Shown here: piece by piece, positions 8,025 to 16,595 of the stretch
Layout: each line of letters starts with the position of its first letter
Numbering within the stretch: position 1 is the first letter of the stretch
Assembly: GCF_009711935.1 (NCBI RefSeq)
Contig: NZ_VIKX01000005.1
Location: forward strand, 16,130 to 56,335
DNA from: Dolichospermum sp. UHCC 0259
Lineage (GTDB): Bacteria > Cyanobacteriota > Cyanobacteriia > Cyanobacteriales > Nostocaceae
Direction of reading: 5' to 3'
DNA length: 40,206 bases
Notes under the pieces: generated by a model
Told to the model about the DNA's origin: nothing
Database searches by the model: none
What the model saw: the letters and a program-made list of their open reading frames with translations, nothing else
Translations under genes and position numbers: made by a program

Positions 8025-8549
8025 ATGACTCCAGAAGAATTGCTTGGTAGCTACCTCCAAGGGAAGCGTGACTTTCGAGGAATCAAGTTGATCCAATCTC
8101 CGTTTGATGTCGAAGGAAACGAAATTGACTTGCGGGGGTTGTGTTTGCGAGATATTAACTTCAGTGGAGCCTATTTAAAAAAGGCTGATTTTACTGAAAC
8201 TGATTTGAGCGGAGCCAATTTGCTTGGATCTGTTTTGGAACAAGCTTGTTTCAGACGTGCTATTGTTAGGGATGCTAATTTGTATTCCGCTAATTTGCGC
8301 TGGTGTGATTTAACCGAAGCTGATTTGAGAGGAAGTGTCCTCGATCATATCAATGCTACTTGCGCTTACTTCGATAGAGCAATCAACATTGGAGCGATGG
8401 AATATGCTATTTTGGCTGATGCCAGCTTTCAAGATGCTCATATCCCTGATCAACTTATTTGTCGTGGCGGAAATTTGATTTGGAGAACTGTTATGCCCGA
8501 TGGCACCATCAAACTTGGACCTCAATATGGAGATGGGGAAGGTAGATAG
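8025..8549 (+). CDS. Pentapeptide repeat protein (tandem copy 1)
   Basis: A 174-residue pentapeptide protein from the ATG at 8025. That start aligns with the start of the paralogue at 8831 (MTPEELL against MDIEELV). An in-frame ATG at 8010 and a longer TTG-started frame from 7923 also exist but lie in the duplicated spacer. After a short head containing RDFRGIKL come A(D/N)LxX repeats from about residue 35 to 140. The end, NLIWRTVMPDGTIKLGPQ, is the closing motif shared with copy 2. A probable soluble right-handed beta-helix; the ligand is unknown. Typical of the large cyanobacterial pentapeptide families. Confidence 0.85.
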   Translation: MTPEELLGSYLQGKRDFRGIKLIQSPFDVEGNEIDLRGLCLRDINFSGAYLKKADFTETDLSGANLLGSVLEQACFRRAIVRDANLYSANLRWCDLTEADLRGSVLDHINATCAYFDRAINIGAMEYAILADASFQDAHIPDQLICRGGNLIWRTVMPDGTIKLGPQYGDGEGR

Positions 8550-8552
8550 TTT

Positions 8553-8585
8553 GTAGGTTGGGTTGACGCAAGGAAACCCAACATT
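8553..8585. repeat. GTAGGTTGGGTTGACGC dispersed repeat arm
   Basis: The sequence begins GTAGGTTGGGTTGACGCAAG and continues GAAACCCAACA. It matches one arm of the full palindromic element at 37665-37749, and its 3' part recurs at 9335-9355 after the second pentapeptide gene. Here only one arm remains, directly after the stop codon of copy 1. Confidence 0.75.
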
Positions 8586-8830
8586 GACGACAAATATCTC
8601 ACCACAAATTTCTAAAATAATTCACAACCATAATTAACTGTACAAATCTTTCTGCATTATCAATCTCCGCCTCAATTATTGATAATTTTGTCAATGTAGC
8701 TTTTTGTGATTTAGGTTTCAGCTAGTTGTTCTATGGGGCGGTTGGTGATTTGGAAAGTGAGATTAAAAAGGAAGTGCCAGAGGTTTAGTAGGTTGTCGTT
8801 GGATATTTTAATTAACGTAAAAGTTGAATT

Positions 8831-9337
8831 ATGGATATTGAAGAATTGGTAGTTCGATACGATGAGGGAGAGCGGGACTTTAATGGTATTAGACTTTACG
8901 TTGGAGATAATGACCTCAAAGGGATCAATTTGCAAGGAATTAAGCTGCGTGGTGCTGATCTCCTTGATGCCAATCTCGCTGGTGTCAATCTCACTAGAGC
9001 CGATCTCACTGGAGCCATTTTGAGGGGAGCGAATTTGGAAGGTGCTATCCTCAGAAAAGCTGAATTGTATTCTGTTAATTTGTTCTGGTGTTGTTTGGTT
9101 GAAGCTGATTTGACTGATGCCGTCTTGACTCACATGAATGCTACTTGTGCCAATTTCCGAAGTTGTAAGCTGCCTAGTTTTGGTTTCTCCCGTGCTATTT
9201 TGATTGATACTAACTTCCAAGATGTCAATATTTCCAAAGATGTTATCTGTCGCCACGGAAATTTGATTTGGAATACTATCATGCCCGATAGGACTATCGA
9301 ACATGGTCCCTATATGGGTAGTTTCCCCGGTCGTTGA
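8831..9337 (+). CDS. Pentapeptide repeat protein (tandem copy 2)
   Basis: A 168-residue paralogue of the protein at 8025-8549. The head MDIEELVVRYDEGERDFNGIRL is followed by about 20 pentapeptide units (residues ~28-135, for example LRGADLLDANLAGVNLTRADL) and the end NLIWNTIMPDRTIEHGP. The two copies share distinctive non-repeat positions such as the SVNL/SANL-W-C segment and HMNATCANF/HINATCAYF, so they came from one gene. Two cysteines in FWCC and one in NATCANF fall on the coil. Function unknown. Confidence 0.87.
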   Translation: MDIEELVVRYDEGERDFNGIRLYVGDNDLKGINLQGIKLRGADLLDANLAGVNLTRADLTGAILRGANLEGAILRKAELYSVNLFWCCLVEADLTDAVLTHMNATCANFRSCKLPSFGFSRAILIDTNFQDVNISKDVICRHGNLIWNTIMPDRTIEHGPYMGSFPGR

Positions 9338-9587
9338 CGCAAGGAAACCCAACATTGACAACAAATATCTCACCACAAATATCTAAAATAATTCCCAACT
9401 ATAATTAACTGTACAAATCTTTCTGCATCATCAATATCCGCCTCAATTATTGATGATTTTGTCAATCTAGCCGTCGGTGATTTGGAGAGTTATGCTACCG
9501 GAGAAAAAATTTCCATGCCCAATTAGAAAATAAACCTTAATTACGGGTATTATATGGTTGAGGCATTCCTCATGTTAATAGTCTAAA

Positions 9588-9617
9588 AGTCCATTTTTTA
9601 ATTCCCGGAGCTATTCA
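9588..9617 (+). promoter_or_regulatory. Conserved 5' leader/RBS of RRM gene 1
   Basis: The 30 bases before the start codon match those before the second RRM gene at 10034-10063 at 27 of 30 positions: AGTCCATTTTTTAATT, then a CGGAGCTATTCA block holding the GGAG Shine-Dalgarno at 9607-9610, seven bases from the ATG. Conservation beyond the ribosome site suggests a translational or stability control element, as reported for leaders of cyanobacterial cold-responsive rbp genes. Confidence 0.6.
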
Positions 9618-9923
9618 ATGTCAATTTATGTCGGTAATTTATCCTATGAGGTTAGAGAAGAAGACCTCAAACAGACGTTTGCAGAGTATGGAACTGTTAA
9701 AAAAGTTCAACTACCTATTGACCGGGAAACTGGGCGTGTAAGAGGTTTTGGCTTTGTAGAAATGGAATCAGATGCGGAAGAAGAAGCCGCAATTGCTGCA
9801 CTTGACGGCGCTGAATGGATGGGACGTAACTTGAAGGTTAACAAAGCTAAACCCAAAGAAGATCGTGGTGGTGGTGGAAGACGGGATGGCGGCGACGGTG
9901 GCGGCTATTCTCGCCGTTACTAA
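9618..9923 (+). CDS. RRM RNA-binding protein with Gly-rich tail (Rbp type), copy 1
   Basis: A 101-residue cyanobacterial Rbp. A single RRM spans residues 1-80 with RNP2 IYVGNL (3-8) and RNP1 RGFGFVEM (42-49); the aromatic residues that stack on RNA are present. The C-terminus is a Gly/Arg-rich tail (RGGGGRRDGGDGGGYSRRY). Proteins of this class bind single-stranded RNA; many are induced by cold, and in some species the tail affects this. It is followed by a Rho-independent terminator and a close paralogue. A very similar leader precedes both genes, so they are probably regulated in the same way. Confidence 0.95.
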   Translation: MSIYVGNLSYEVREEDLKQTFAEYGTVKKVQLPIDRETGRVRGFGFVEMESDAEEEAAIAALDGAEWMGRNLKVNKAKPKEDRGGGGRRDGGDGGGYSRRY

Positions 9924-9958
9924 GTTTTAGCATCCACAATCAATCATAATTTTATCAA

Positions 9959-9983
9959 GACACACACAATATGTGTCTTTTTT
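9959..9983 (+). terminator. Rho-independent terminator of RRM gene 1
   Basis: GACACA and TGTGTC form a 6-bp stem around a 7-base loop, followed directly by six T residues. It lies 36 bases after the stop of the first RRM gene. Confidence 0.85.
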
Positions 9984-10033
9984 AAGTCCTATAGCGGATT
10001 TTATCTGAGTGCTGATATTGTAGTTAAGGAACA

Positions 10034-10063
10034 AGTTCATTTTTTAATTTTCGGAGCTATTCA
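10034..10063 (+). promoter_or_regulatory. Conserved 5' leader/RBS of RRM gene 2
   Basis: Second copy of the 30-base leader (AGTTCATTTTTTAATT, then CGGAGCTATTCA), differing at three positions from that at 9588-9617. The GGAG Shine-Dalgarno has the same spacing to the ATG at 10064. The terminator upstream implies that this gene has its own promoter between about 9984 and 10033. Confidence 0.6.
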
Positions 10064-10366
10064 ATGTCAATTTACGTTGGTAATTTATCCTATGATGTTA
10101 CAGAGAATGACCTGAATGGGGTTTTCGCAGAATATGGAACTGTTAAGAGAGTTCAACTACCTACTGACCGGGAAACTGGTCGGAAAAGAGGTTTTGCCTT
10201 TGTAGAAATGGGAACAGAGGCAGAAGAAACAGCCGCAATTGAAGCGCTTGACGGTGCTGAATGGATGGGACGTAACTTGAAGGTTAACAAAGCTAAACCC
10301 AAAGAAGATCGTGGTGGTGGTGGTGGACGAGGTGGATATGGTGGTGGTGGACGCGATCGCTACTAA
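10064..10366 (+). CDS. RRM RNA-binding protein with Gly-rich tail (Rbp type), copy 2
   Basis: A 100-residue paralogue of the protein at 9618. RNP2 is IYVGNL (3-8), RNP1 is RGFAFVEM (42-49), and the tail is a Gly-rich segment ending GGGGRDRY. The DNA of the last ~75 bases of the RRM and the start of the tail is almost identical to that of copy 1, while the helix 1 region differs more. That pattern fits a tandem duplication with later gene conversion or strong constraint at the 3' part. Confidence 0.95.
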   Translation: MSIYVGNLSYDVTENDLNGVFAEYGTVKRVQLPTDRETGRKRGFAFVEMGTEAEETAAIEALDGAEWMGRNLKVNKAKPKEDRGGGGGRGGYGGGGRDRY

Positions 10367-10403
10367 TATTTTGCCATTAAAACTTTAAGTACCATATTTT
10401 GAG

Positions 10404-10428
10404 GACAGAGGAAATCTCTGTCTTTTTT
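10404..10428 (+). terminator. Rho-independent terminator of RRM gene 2
   Basis: GACAGAG and CTCTGTC make a perfect 7-bp stem with loop GAAAT, followed by six T residues, 37 bases after the stop codon. Confidence 0.9.
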
Positions 10429-10585
10429 AATATATATAAAAACGCTTCAAATCAGGAGTAAGGAGAAAGAATCATGTAGAATTTAAAAAAGTGGTTGATT
10501 TTTGATAATATCAACATTTATTGCTGGCACATTATCAACATTGAATCCCCTCGGAAATCATTGATTTATAAAGGGTTTATATTTA

Positions 10586-10599
10586 TTCAGCAAGCCCTA
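10586..10599. repeat. Solo inverted-repeat end (TTCAGCAAGCCCTA)
   Basis: These 14 bases match the right terminal repeat of the element at 25804-26022 (TCAGCAAACCCTA) and the complement of its left end. No partner end was found nearby, so this is an isolated transposon-end relic, abutting the stop codon of the gene at 10607-11968. Confidence 0.5.
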
Positions 10600-10606
10600 T
10601 TTAGTT

Positions 10607-11968
10607 TTAACAAAATCTCTTAAAGAATGATAAATCAATCCCACCAAAATTAATACTAAAAGCAATATTCAATTGTTCCAAAGTTCCCACTAACCAGCCA
10701 ACAGTCTCAGTAGTGGAAGCTTCATAGTGATTAAACAAAATTGCAAATTTTCTTTCTAAATATGGTTTAACTTTTCCACAAATCAGGACAATTTTTAATA
10801 ATAAGCCCATTGTGGGGACTGTTCCTTGATTACTAATTAAATCTAAGAAAACAAAGTGCTGTGGTGATGATTGGTTATTAACAACTAAAAAGTTTAATAA
10901 ATTACTGCAAGTTCTTACTAATAACAAGTCATTAACTTTTTGCTCATCGGCTTGAGGTAAAATGTCTTGTAAATATCTATATAATTTTTGGTTGAATTGT
11001 TTTCTCCCGTATTGCTTGTCTACAGACAATATCAAATATTCATATAAATCATCCTTAAAATTACGAAAATTTTTCGCTTGTCCGCCATATTTTATGAACT
11101 GTTGGGCAGATTCATGATATGTATTGCCACGTTCAACTTTACCAACAAAATGTTTTAATGTGGTATATAATTCACCATCAGTTAATAATGTAGGATTATC
11201 TATGGGGCGCAAAATTCTATTGGCTTCAGCAGTTGAAGTATTTTGCAATGACTGAATTTGCCGTACTTTATAAGTTACATATTGTGATAAATCAATTTCA
11301 AATTTCTTTTGTACTTGTGATTGAAAGTGTCTAACAGTTTCTTTTTGTTCAATAGTAGAGTCGTCGTTCATTAAACAATGTTCATACAGATAAGGGTAAC
11401 GACGAATTAATGTCATTAGAGGCTGATTATCTTGCCTTTTGGCTACAGGATAAGTCTCATTGACTACTTGAGTAAATCTCTGTAAAATTAAATATTGTTC
11501 GCTGCTGACAAACTGTTTAACTAATTCCCGTAAACGGCTGATTTCGCGGCAACGTAAATTGTTAACTTTATAAGTTGTAGGTATAGCATGAAATAAATCT
11601 ATCAAATCAGCGATCGCACTATTTAGCAAGGGTTTCATGTGCCAGTAGTTGATGAGAATATGGCAACAGCGGTTCAGGAAGAACTGAAATTCTTCAGATG
11701 CGTTCTTAGATCCGGTAATTTTGTCTAAAATTGAGATAATTTCTGGTTCAGGATAATTCGCTCTTTCAATAAATAATGCCCGAAATCTGTCCAACATTTG
11801 GTTAGGAGATTCTTTTCGCACTAAGTTGAGTAAGTGTTGATAGATTAACTGTTCTTCATGATAACAGTCATGGTAATGGTGATCATAGTCCAATTTTCGG
11901 CCAATTAATTGCGTCGAATGTGCTTGGGGAACTGTTTTATCTGGGTTAAGATCAATTTTGTTTCTCAC
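10607..11968 (-). CDS. Conserved cyanobacterial hypothetical protein (453 aa)
   Basis: A long soluble, mostly helical protein that I do not recognise as an enzyme family. The N-terminus is His/Tyr-rich (YDHHYHDCYHEEQ, residues ~28-40). The body alternates Leu/Arg-rich helices, including LRCREISRLRELVKQFVSSEQYLI and a QYGRKQFNQKLYRYLQDILPQ segment. No signal peptide, no membrane span and no nucleotide-binding motif is visible. Full-length, with no frameshift. It is on the minus strand alone between the RRM genes and rnc. The function is unknown; the coding call rests on length, codon use like its neighbours, and an absence of competing frames. Confidence 0.8.
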   Translation of the reverse strand: MRNKIDLNPDKTVPQAHSTQLIGRKLDYDHHYHDCYHEEQLIYQHLLNLVRKESPNQMLDRFRALFIERANYPEPEIISILDKITGSKNASEEFQFFLNRCCHILINYWHMKPLLNSAIADLIDLFHAIPTTYKVNNLRCREISRLRELVKQFVSSEQYLILQRFTQVVNETYPVAKRQDNQPLMTLIRRYPYLYEHCLMNDDSTIEQKETVRHFQSQVQKKFEIDLSQYVTYKVRQIQSLQNTSTAEANRILRPIDNPTLLTDGELYTTLKHFVGKVERGNTYHESAQQFIKYGGQAKNFRNFKDDLYEYLILSVDKQYGRKQFNQKLYRYLQDILPQADEQKVNDLLLVRTCSNLLNFLVVNNQSSPQHFVFLDLISNQGTVPTMGLLLKIVLICGKVKPYLERKFAILFNHYEASTTETVGWLVGTLEQLNIAFSINFGGIDLSFFKRFC

Positions 11969-12373
11969 TTTTGTTTCTCACTTTTCATTACCGACAACCT
12001 GGAATCAATGTAATTTTTTATATGTTTTTATAACTATTAACCGTATAATCTCGGCTATATTGTTGTCTTTTAATTTGCAACAGTTTAATTTAATACTGCT
12101 GCGGACATCCTACCACATAACCTATGACTTCACTGAGAGATAAACATGAAGTGGACATAAATTTTTACTACTTAATCTTAAATTTTTAATCAAGAAACAT
12201 CAGTGACTATGATCACCAAAAAATAGTAATCCTAAAATTTGGTATAAATTTGAAAATTTTGTGTGTTTTATCTTTCACCAAAGTCAGTATTTGGAAAATC
12301 TAGCAGGAGAAAAACACCGTTGGGGCGGGATTTTCATGATTAATTGATGTTTTGGCGACTTTAGTAGTTATTG
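11969..12373. other. Intergenic region between rnc and hypothetical gene
   Basis: These 405 bases are AT-rich with no supported gene. A GC-rich block near 12303-12337 (ACACCGTTGGGGCGGGATTTTC) lies downstream of rnc on its transcribed strand, but I do not see a clean terminator stem. The promoter of the minus-strand hypothetical gene should lie near 11970-12060. Confidence 0.35.
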
Positions 12374-13096
12374 TTACTCATCTTTTGATGGGGTGCTAAT
12401 TTCTAAATAGGCAACTTTGGCGGCGGCTTGTTCAGCGGCTTTAATGGAGCGTCCTTTGCCTTGTCCTAACATTTTTTCATGTAGCCAAACTTCAGCAAAG
12501 AAGCGTTCATGCGTGCGGTGGGGTTGACTGACTTCTAAAACTCGATATTCTGGCAGGACTTTGAATTGTGCTTGAGTCCATTCTTGCAAGGCGGCTTTAT
12601 AATTGAGTCTGGCAGGATCTAGACGAATTTCTGTGGTTAGTTGCTGAAAATGAGGATCTAACCAAGGACGAATCAGGTTAAGATTGTTGGTGCTAAGATA
12701 CAGCGCCCCTAAAACCGCTTCAAAAGAATCTGCTAATCGTGATTCTTGACCAACATGATCAGCGGTGGCACTACCAGCTACCAATAGGTATAACTCTAAA
12801 CCATATTCTCTTGCTAGTTGGGCAAGAATGCGATCGCTCACCAACACTGAACGAATAGCCGCAAAATCACCGACCGAACAATCAGCATAATGTTCCCATA
12901 ATACCACAGCCGCCACAAGACGCACCACCGCATCGCCAACAAACTCTAGTTGTTCATAGTTGGCAATATCAGAGACGGTAGGATGAGTTAGTGCCAAATC
13001 CAATAATTGCCATTTTATTGGTGCGTTGGTTGACAAACCAAACTTTTGGACTAAACTTTCAAGCTGCCGTTGACGGCGGGGATAAACGCTGGACAT
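12374..13096 (-). CDS. rnc: Ribonuclease III
   Basis: A 240-residue RNase III from the ATG at 13096; an in-frame TTG adds only six residues upstream. The nuclease signature EQLEFVGDAVVRL places E51 and D55 in the active site, and LADSFEAVLGALYL supplies D123 and E126, so all four metal ligands are present. Residues about 163-237 form a double-stranded-RNA-binding domain ending in GKGRSIKAAEQAAAKVAYLEI. The enzyme cuts double-stranded RNA in rRNA maturation and antisense regulation. Cyanobacteria often carry more than one RNase III-type gene, so this may be one of several. It lies head to head with rne, separated by 1.2 kb. Confidence 0.95.
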   Translation of the reverse strand: MSSVYPRRQRQLESLVQKFGLSTNAPIKWQLLDLALTHPTVSDIANYEQLEFVGDAVVRLVAAVVLWEHYADCSVGDFAAIRSVLVSDRILAQLAREYGLELYLLVAGSATADHVGQESRLADSFEAVLGALYLSTNNLNLIRPWLDPHFQQLTTEIRLDPARLNYKAALQEWTQAQFKVLPEYRVLEVSQPHRTHERFFAEVWLHEKMLGQGKGRSIKAAEQAAAKVAYLEISTPSKDE

Positions 13097-13211
13097 TAGG
13101 TAAGTGTGGAACAAAGGGATAATAACTATTAACTTAGCATTAAATTATAAAGTATAAATACAAGTTATTTTCTCCCTAAAAACTTACTATGTCAATAGTG
13201 TCATAGCTTCA

Positions 13212-13346
13212 ACTAGTAGTCTGTCAACCCAAAAATGACGGGTAAAGGCAAGTAGGGGGAGAAGAGGGGGTAGGGGAAGTAGGGGAAGGAAAACAGAAGT
13301 TTTTTCCTATCATTACCCGTCAAATTTATTTTGACGAACTACTAGT
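13212..13346. mobile_element. MITE with TIRs and probable TA target duplication
   Basis: The ends are TAGTAGTCTGTCAA and, inverted, TTGACGAACTACTA, giving imperfect ~14-bp terminal inverted repeats flanked by TA. Just inside is a second inverted pair, TGACGGGTAA against TTACCCGTCA, so the whole element can fold back. The centre is GTAGGGG/AGTAGGGGA-type low-complexity sequence. No ORF is present. A second copy lies at 33002-33131. The TA ends suggest mobilisation by an IS630/Tc1-type transposase in trans. Confidence 0.75.
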
Positions 13347-14295
13347 GATCGGCTCATATTAAACCCGAATCACAAAGCAATGAGCAGGGAGTAAAAGAAA
13401 TATTTCTTACCAATTACCCATTACCTATGACCAATTACCTATTAACAATTGATTTTTGGCAAGGTTGCGTTAGAATGATAATCAAGAGAAATTTTCTGGA
13501 ACTGCATTGACTGACTTGATTCACTACCTGCGATTATCACAGAAAAGCAAAGATATAAGAGTGTAACTTCTAAGATTGTATTCCAGACCAACTCTGCTGC
13601 TGATTACAAACCACTCTCTCTAGCTACCTTGTGAATCAATCACTAACAATAGCTTTCGTCAACTTCTCCATTGACTGATACATTTTATCCCTTAAATAAG
13701 ACTTGCTTTGATTGCGGGCTTTTATGCAATTGCTACAAATGCAAGTGTGTTTAATTGTAAAAAATACCACTTAAGTATTGACAGAGATTACAACCCTGCT
13801 AAGATTCTTGTCAAGATGACTCGGTGAGTTATCTGCACCTAACTAGACTTTCTAGTAAACGCACGGATAGTGAATCCAGTGCTAAAGGCAGATTTTCCTC
13901 CGTCAGCAGATGGTAAACCCCAAGAGAAACCGTGTCTAGACGCGGAGGTTTTCCAGAGAGTCTGTGCTATTTAGGTATAGTCAACCTTCCCTGATGAAAT
14001 GTTAACTTTGAAACAGATATCTACGGATATCCAAAGTTTAAATAGCAGCGTATAGTAGGGGAAATCAGCCAAGGGCGGTTGATGGAAGTTCTTAAACTAT
14101 ATGCAGCTATTCAGGAATAATCCGGCGTGTAAACGCAATCACAGTATCATTAGCTCTTCATAACTTTGCAGAGCTACTCAAATTGGAAATTTTTATTACT
14201 AGTAGCGTCTTGTAGCAGCGACCGTCAGGACAAGCGGGATAACAAAGAAATTCCTGGTAATTCCCAGCGGTGCTGCCAATTTTTGAGGAAATTGA
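13347..14295 (+). promoter_or_regulatory. Long intergenic/leader region of rne
   Basis: No protein gene is supported in these 949 bases. The first part has AT-rich ATTACCCATTACC-like repeats near 13405-13450. From about 13800 the sequence becomes structured: ACTAGA-CTT-TCTAGT forms a perfect hairpin near 13843-13857, GGAT/ATCC another near 13865, and GAAACC pairs with GGTTTTC near 13926-13956. Bacterial rne genes are generally autoregulated through a long 5' UTR cut by RNase E itself, so I read this as the rne promoter plus leader. The transcription start cannot be fixed by eye. Confidence 0.45.
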
Positions 14296-16464
14296 ATGCC
14301 AAAACAAATTATCATCGCGGAGCAGCATCAAATTGCTGCCGTATTTTCAGAAGATCAAATACAAGAACTCGTTGTAGCTACGGGTCATCATCAAATTGGT
14401 GATATCTATTTAGGTGTAGTTGAAAATGTCTTACCTGGGATAGATGCGGCTTTTGTCAATATCGGTGATCCAGAACGCAACGGGTTTATTCACGTCACTG
14501 ATTTAGGTCCATTGAGACTGAAACGTAGTGCAGCAGCGATTACAGAACTGTTGACACCACAACAAAAAACCTTAGTGCAGGTAATGAAAGAGCCAACCGG
14601 ATCAAAAGGTCCCAGGCTCACAGGTAATATCACCTTACCTGGACGTTATGTAGTGTTAATGCCCTATGGACGGGGGGTAAATTTATCGAGACGGATTAAG
14701 AGCGAAAGTGAACGGAACCGGCTGAGAGCTTTGGCTATTTTGGTGAAACCAGCAGGGATGGGGTTGCTGGTACGCACAGAAGCAGAAGGTAAGCCAGAAG
14801 AAGCCATTATTGAAGATTTGGAAGTGCTGCAAAAGCAGTGGGAAATTGTGCAACAAGAAGCAGTGACTTCTCGTGCGCCGGCGCTACTGAATCGTGATGA
14901 TGACTTTATTCAGCGCGTGCTTCGGGATATGTATGGTAGTGATGTGAATCGCATTGTTGTTGATTCCAGCACTGGCTTAAAACGGGTGAAACAGTATTTA
15001 CAAAACTGGAGTGGTGGACAAACACCGCAAGGATTATTAATTGATCATCACCGCGATCGCTCTCCCATTTTAGAATATTTCCGGATCAATGCCGCTGTCC
15101 GTGAAGCCCTCAGACCGAGAGTAGATTTACCATCAGGCGGTTATGTCATCATCCAACCGACAGAAGCCTTAACCGTCATAGATGTGAACTCCGGTTCATT
15201 CACCCGTTCGGCAACTGCTAGAGAAACAGTGCTGTGGACAAACTGTGAAGCAGCAGCGGAAATTGCCCGTCAGTTACGGTTGCGAAACATTGCTGGTGTG
15301 ATTGTGGTTGATTTCATTGATATGGAATCCCGTCGTGATCAAATGCAAGTTTTAGAACACTTTAACAAAGCTCTTAAAGCAGATAAAGCTCGTCCCCAAA
15401 TTGCCCAACTGACTGAATTAGGTTTGGTGGAACTGACTCGGAAGCGTCAAGGCCAAAATATTTATGAATTGTTTGGCGAAACTTGCCCTACTTGCGGCGG
15501 TTTAGGACATACCGTCAGATTACCTGGAGAACTGGAAAACCGTCTGCCTATCCCGGCTGCGGACATCCCAGAGCGGTTTGTACCCATGCCGCAAAGGGAA
15601 TCTCGTCCACCTGCACCCACTACTCGCATCCCTGATATCGGTAGTCTGCCACAAGTGACACCAAAAGATGTCTATGATGGCTTTGGTGATGGATTTGAAA
15701 CTGAACCGGAATTTAGTTCTCTGCATCTGATCAATCATCCTAGTTACCAAGAATTAAATGATAAGCGTCGTACCCGTACCCGCCGTAGTCGCATTGGCGT
15801 AAATGGTGCTAACGGTAAAGATGAATCTCGCTTACCTACTAATCCTCTAGCTTTTGTTAATGATTCAGATTTGGACTTAGAAGAACCTGAATTACCAATA
15901 CCAGAAATTTCTCCCCCAACTATTAATAAATCAGGTTGGACGGAAAGACCGGAACGGACAAAGGTAAAATTAGATCCGATTAAGGTAGAACCACCGGAGG
16001 TAATTACTGTAGAAATGTCAGCAAAGGAACAGGATACATTTGCTGAAATGGGAATTTCTCCTTTACTCAAGTTAGATCGGGAGGGAAAAAATCCCAGATC
16101 GGTGATTATTAATGTTGTACAACCAGGAGAATCACCTAGTGAAGCACCTGAAGTTATCCCCGAACCAATTGTTACTGAAAAAACACTTCCTGAAGTTGTC
16201 ACTATTAAACTACCGACACCAAAATTTGAGATAGAAGAAGATTCATCCTTTCCACCATTAGTAATATTTCCAGAATTGACAATAATTCCCGAAGAAAAAG
16301 CAACTAACCCTGAAGGAAAAATAGAGCCTGAGAAAGAAACTAAAGTTGAAGAAAAAACGGAAACTGAAAAAGAAATAGAATCTGACGGTAATAGTAGTTC
16401 TATTCCTAATCGTCGTCGTCGTCGTCGTTCATCAGCCTTAGATACAGATGGTTTCGGACTGTGA
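14296..16464 (+). CDS. rne: Ribonuclease E/G
   Basis: A 722-residue cyanobacterial RNase E. An S1-type RNA-binding region lies in residues ~35-120 (GDIYLGVVENVLPGIDAAFVNIG). The catalytic DNase I-like domain has D296 (IDVNSGSF) and D339 (VVDFIDM), 43 residues apart as for E. coli D303 and D346. CPTCGG (C397, C400) is the Zn-link that joins protomers. The C-terminal ~310 residues are an acidic, Pro/Glu-rich disordered tail. Residues 706-714 are RRRRRRSSA, the nonapeptide reported to bind polynucleotide phosphorylase in cyanobacteria. The enzyme initiates mRNA decay and processes rRNA. The start is in the standard context MPKQIIIAEQHQIAAVFSED. rnhB follows on the same strand. Confidence 0.97.
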   Translation: MPKQIIIAEQHQIAAVFSEDQIQELVVATGHHQIGDIYLGVVENVLPGIDAAFVNIGDPERNGFIHVTDLGPLRLKRSAAAITELLTPQQKTLVQVMKEPTGSKGPRLTGNITLPGRYVVLMPYGRGVNLSRRIKSESERNRLRALAILVKPAGMGLLVRTEAEGKPEEAIIEDLEVLQKQWEIVQQEAVTSRAPALLNRDDDFIQRVLRDMYGSDVNRIVVDSSTGLKRVKQYLQNWSGGQTPQGLLIDHHRDRSPILEYFRINAAVREALRPRVDLPSGGYVIIQPTEALTVIDVNSGSFTRSATARETVLWTNCEAAAEIARQLRLRNIAGVIVVDFIDMESRRDQMQVLEHFNKALKADKARPQIAQLTELGLVELTRKRQGQNIYELFGETCPTCGGLGHTVRLPGELENRLPIPAADIPERFVPMPQRESRPPAPTTRIPDIGSLPQVTPKDVYDGFGDGFETEPEFSSLHLINHPSYQELNDKRRTRTRRSRIGVNGANGKDESRLPTNPLAFVNDSDLDLEEPELPIPEISPPTINKSGWTERPERTKVKLDPIKVEPPEVITVEMSAKEQDTFAEMGISPLLKLDREGKNPRSVIINVVQPGESPSEAPEVIPEPIVTEKTLPEVVTIKLPTPKFEIEEDSSFPPLVIFPELTIIPEEKATNPEGKIEPEKETKVEEKTETEKEIESDGNSSSIPNRRRRRRSSALDTDGFGL

Positions 16465-16595
16465 TTTTGATGATTTGTGTTATTTGTGTGATTAATTAAT
16501 TGATGAATCAGTTAGGTAAATCAAATCAATTACATAAATCATAGTTTCAATTAATTATCTGCATCAAATAAATCAAACAAATCATAGTTTAGACA

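Larger units (their letters stand above)
7923..9489. repeat. Tandem duplication, ~0.8 kb unit with pentapeptide gene
   Basis: Two diverged copies lie head to tail. Unit 1 begins at 7923 and unit 2 at 8742 with TTGGTGATTTGGAAAGTGAG; a third stub with GGTGATTTGGAGAG lies at 9476-9489. Each unit has the same spacer, a pentapeptide gene, then GACGCAAGGAAACCCAACA, a block including CACCACAAAT..CTAAAATAATTC, and CAATTATTGAT.ATTTTGTCAAT. Non-coding parts are better conserved than the genes in several stretches. This indicates a segmental duplication followed by divergence of the repeat proteins. Confidence 0.85.

Noticed and set aside
8711-9376. 221-codon minus-strand frame over pentapeptide copy 2
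   Set aside because: Repetitive Ser/Ile-rich translation of the complement of pentapeptide repeats; the plus strand carries the recognised protein.
15744-16202. 152-codon minus-strand frame within rne
   Set aside because: It is the shadow of the acidic, Pro/Glu-rich RNase E tail, whose plus-strand frame is complete and ends in the conserved nonapeptide.
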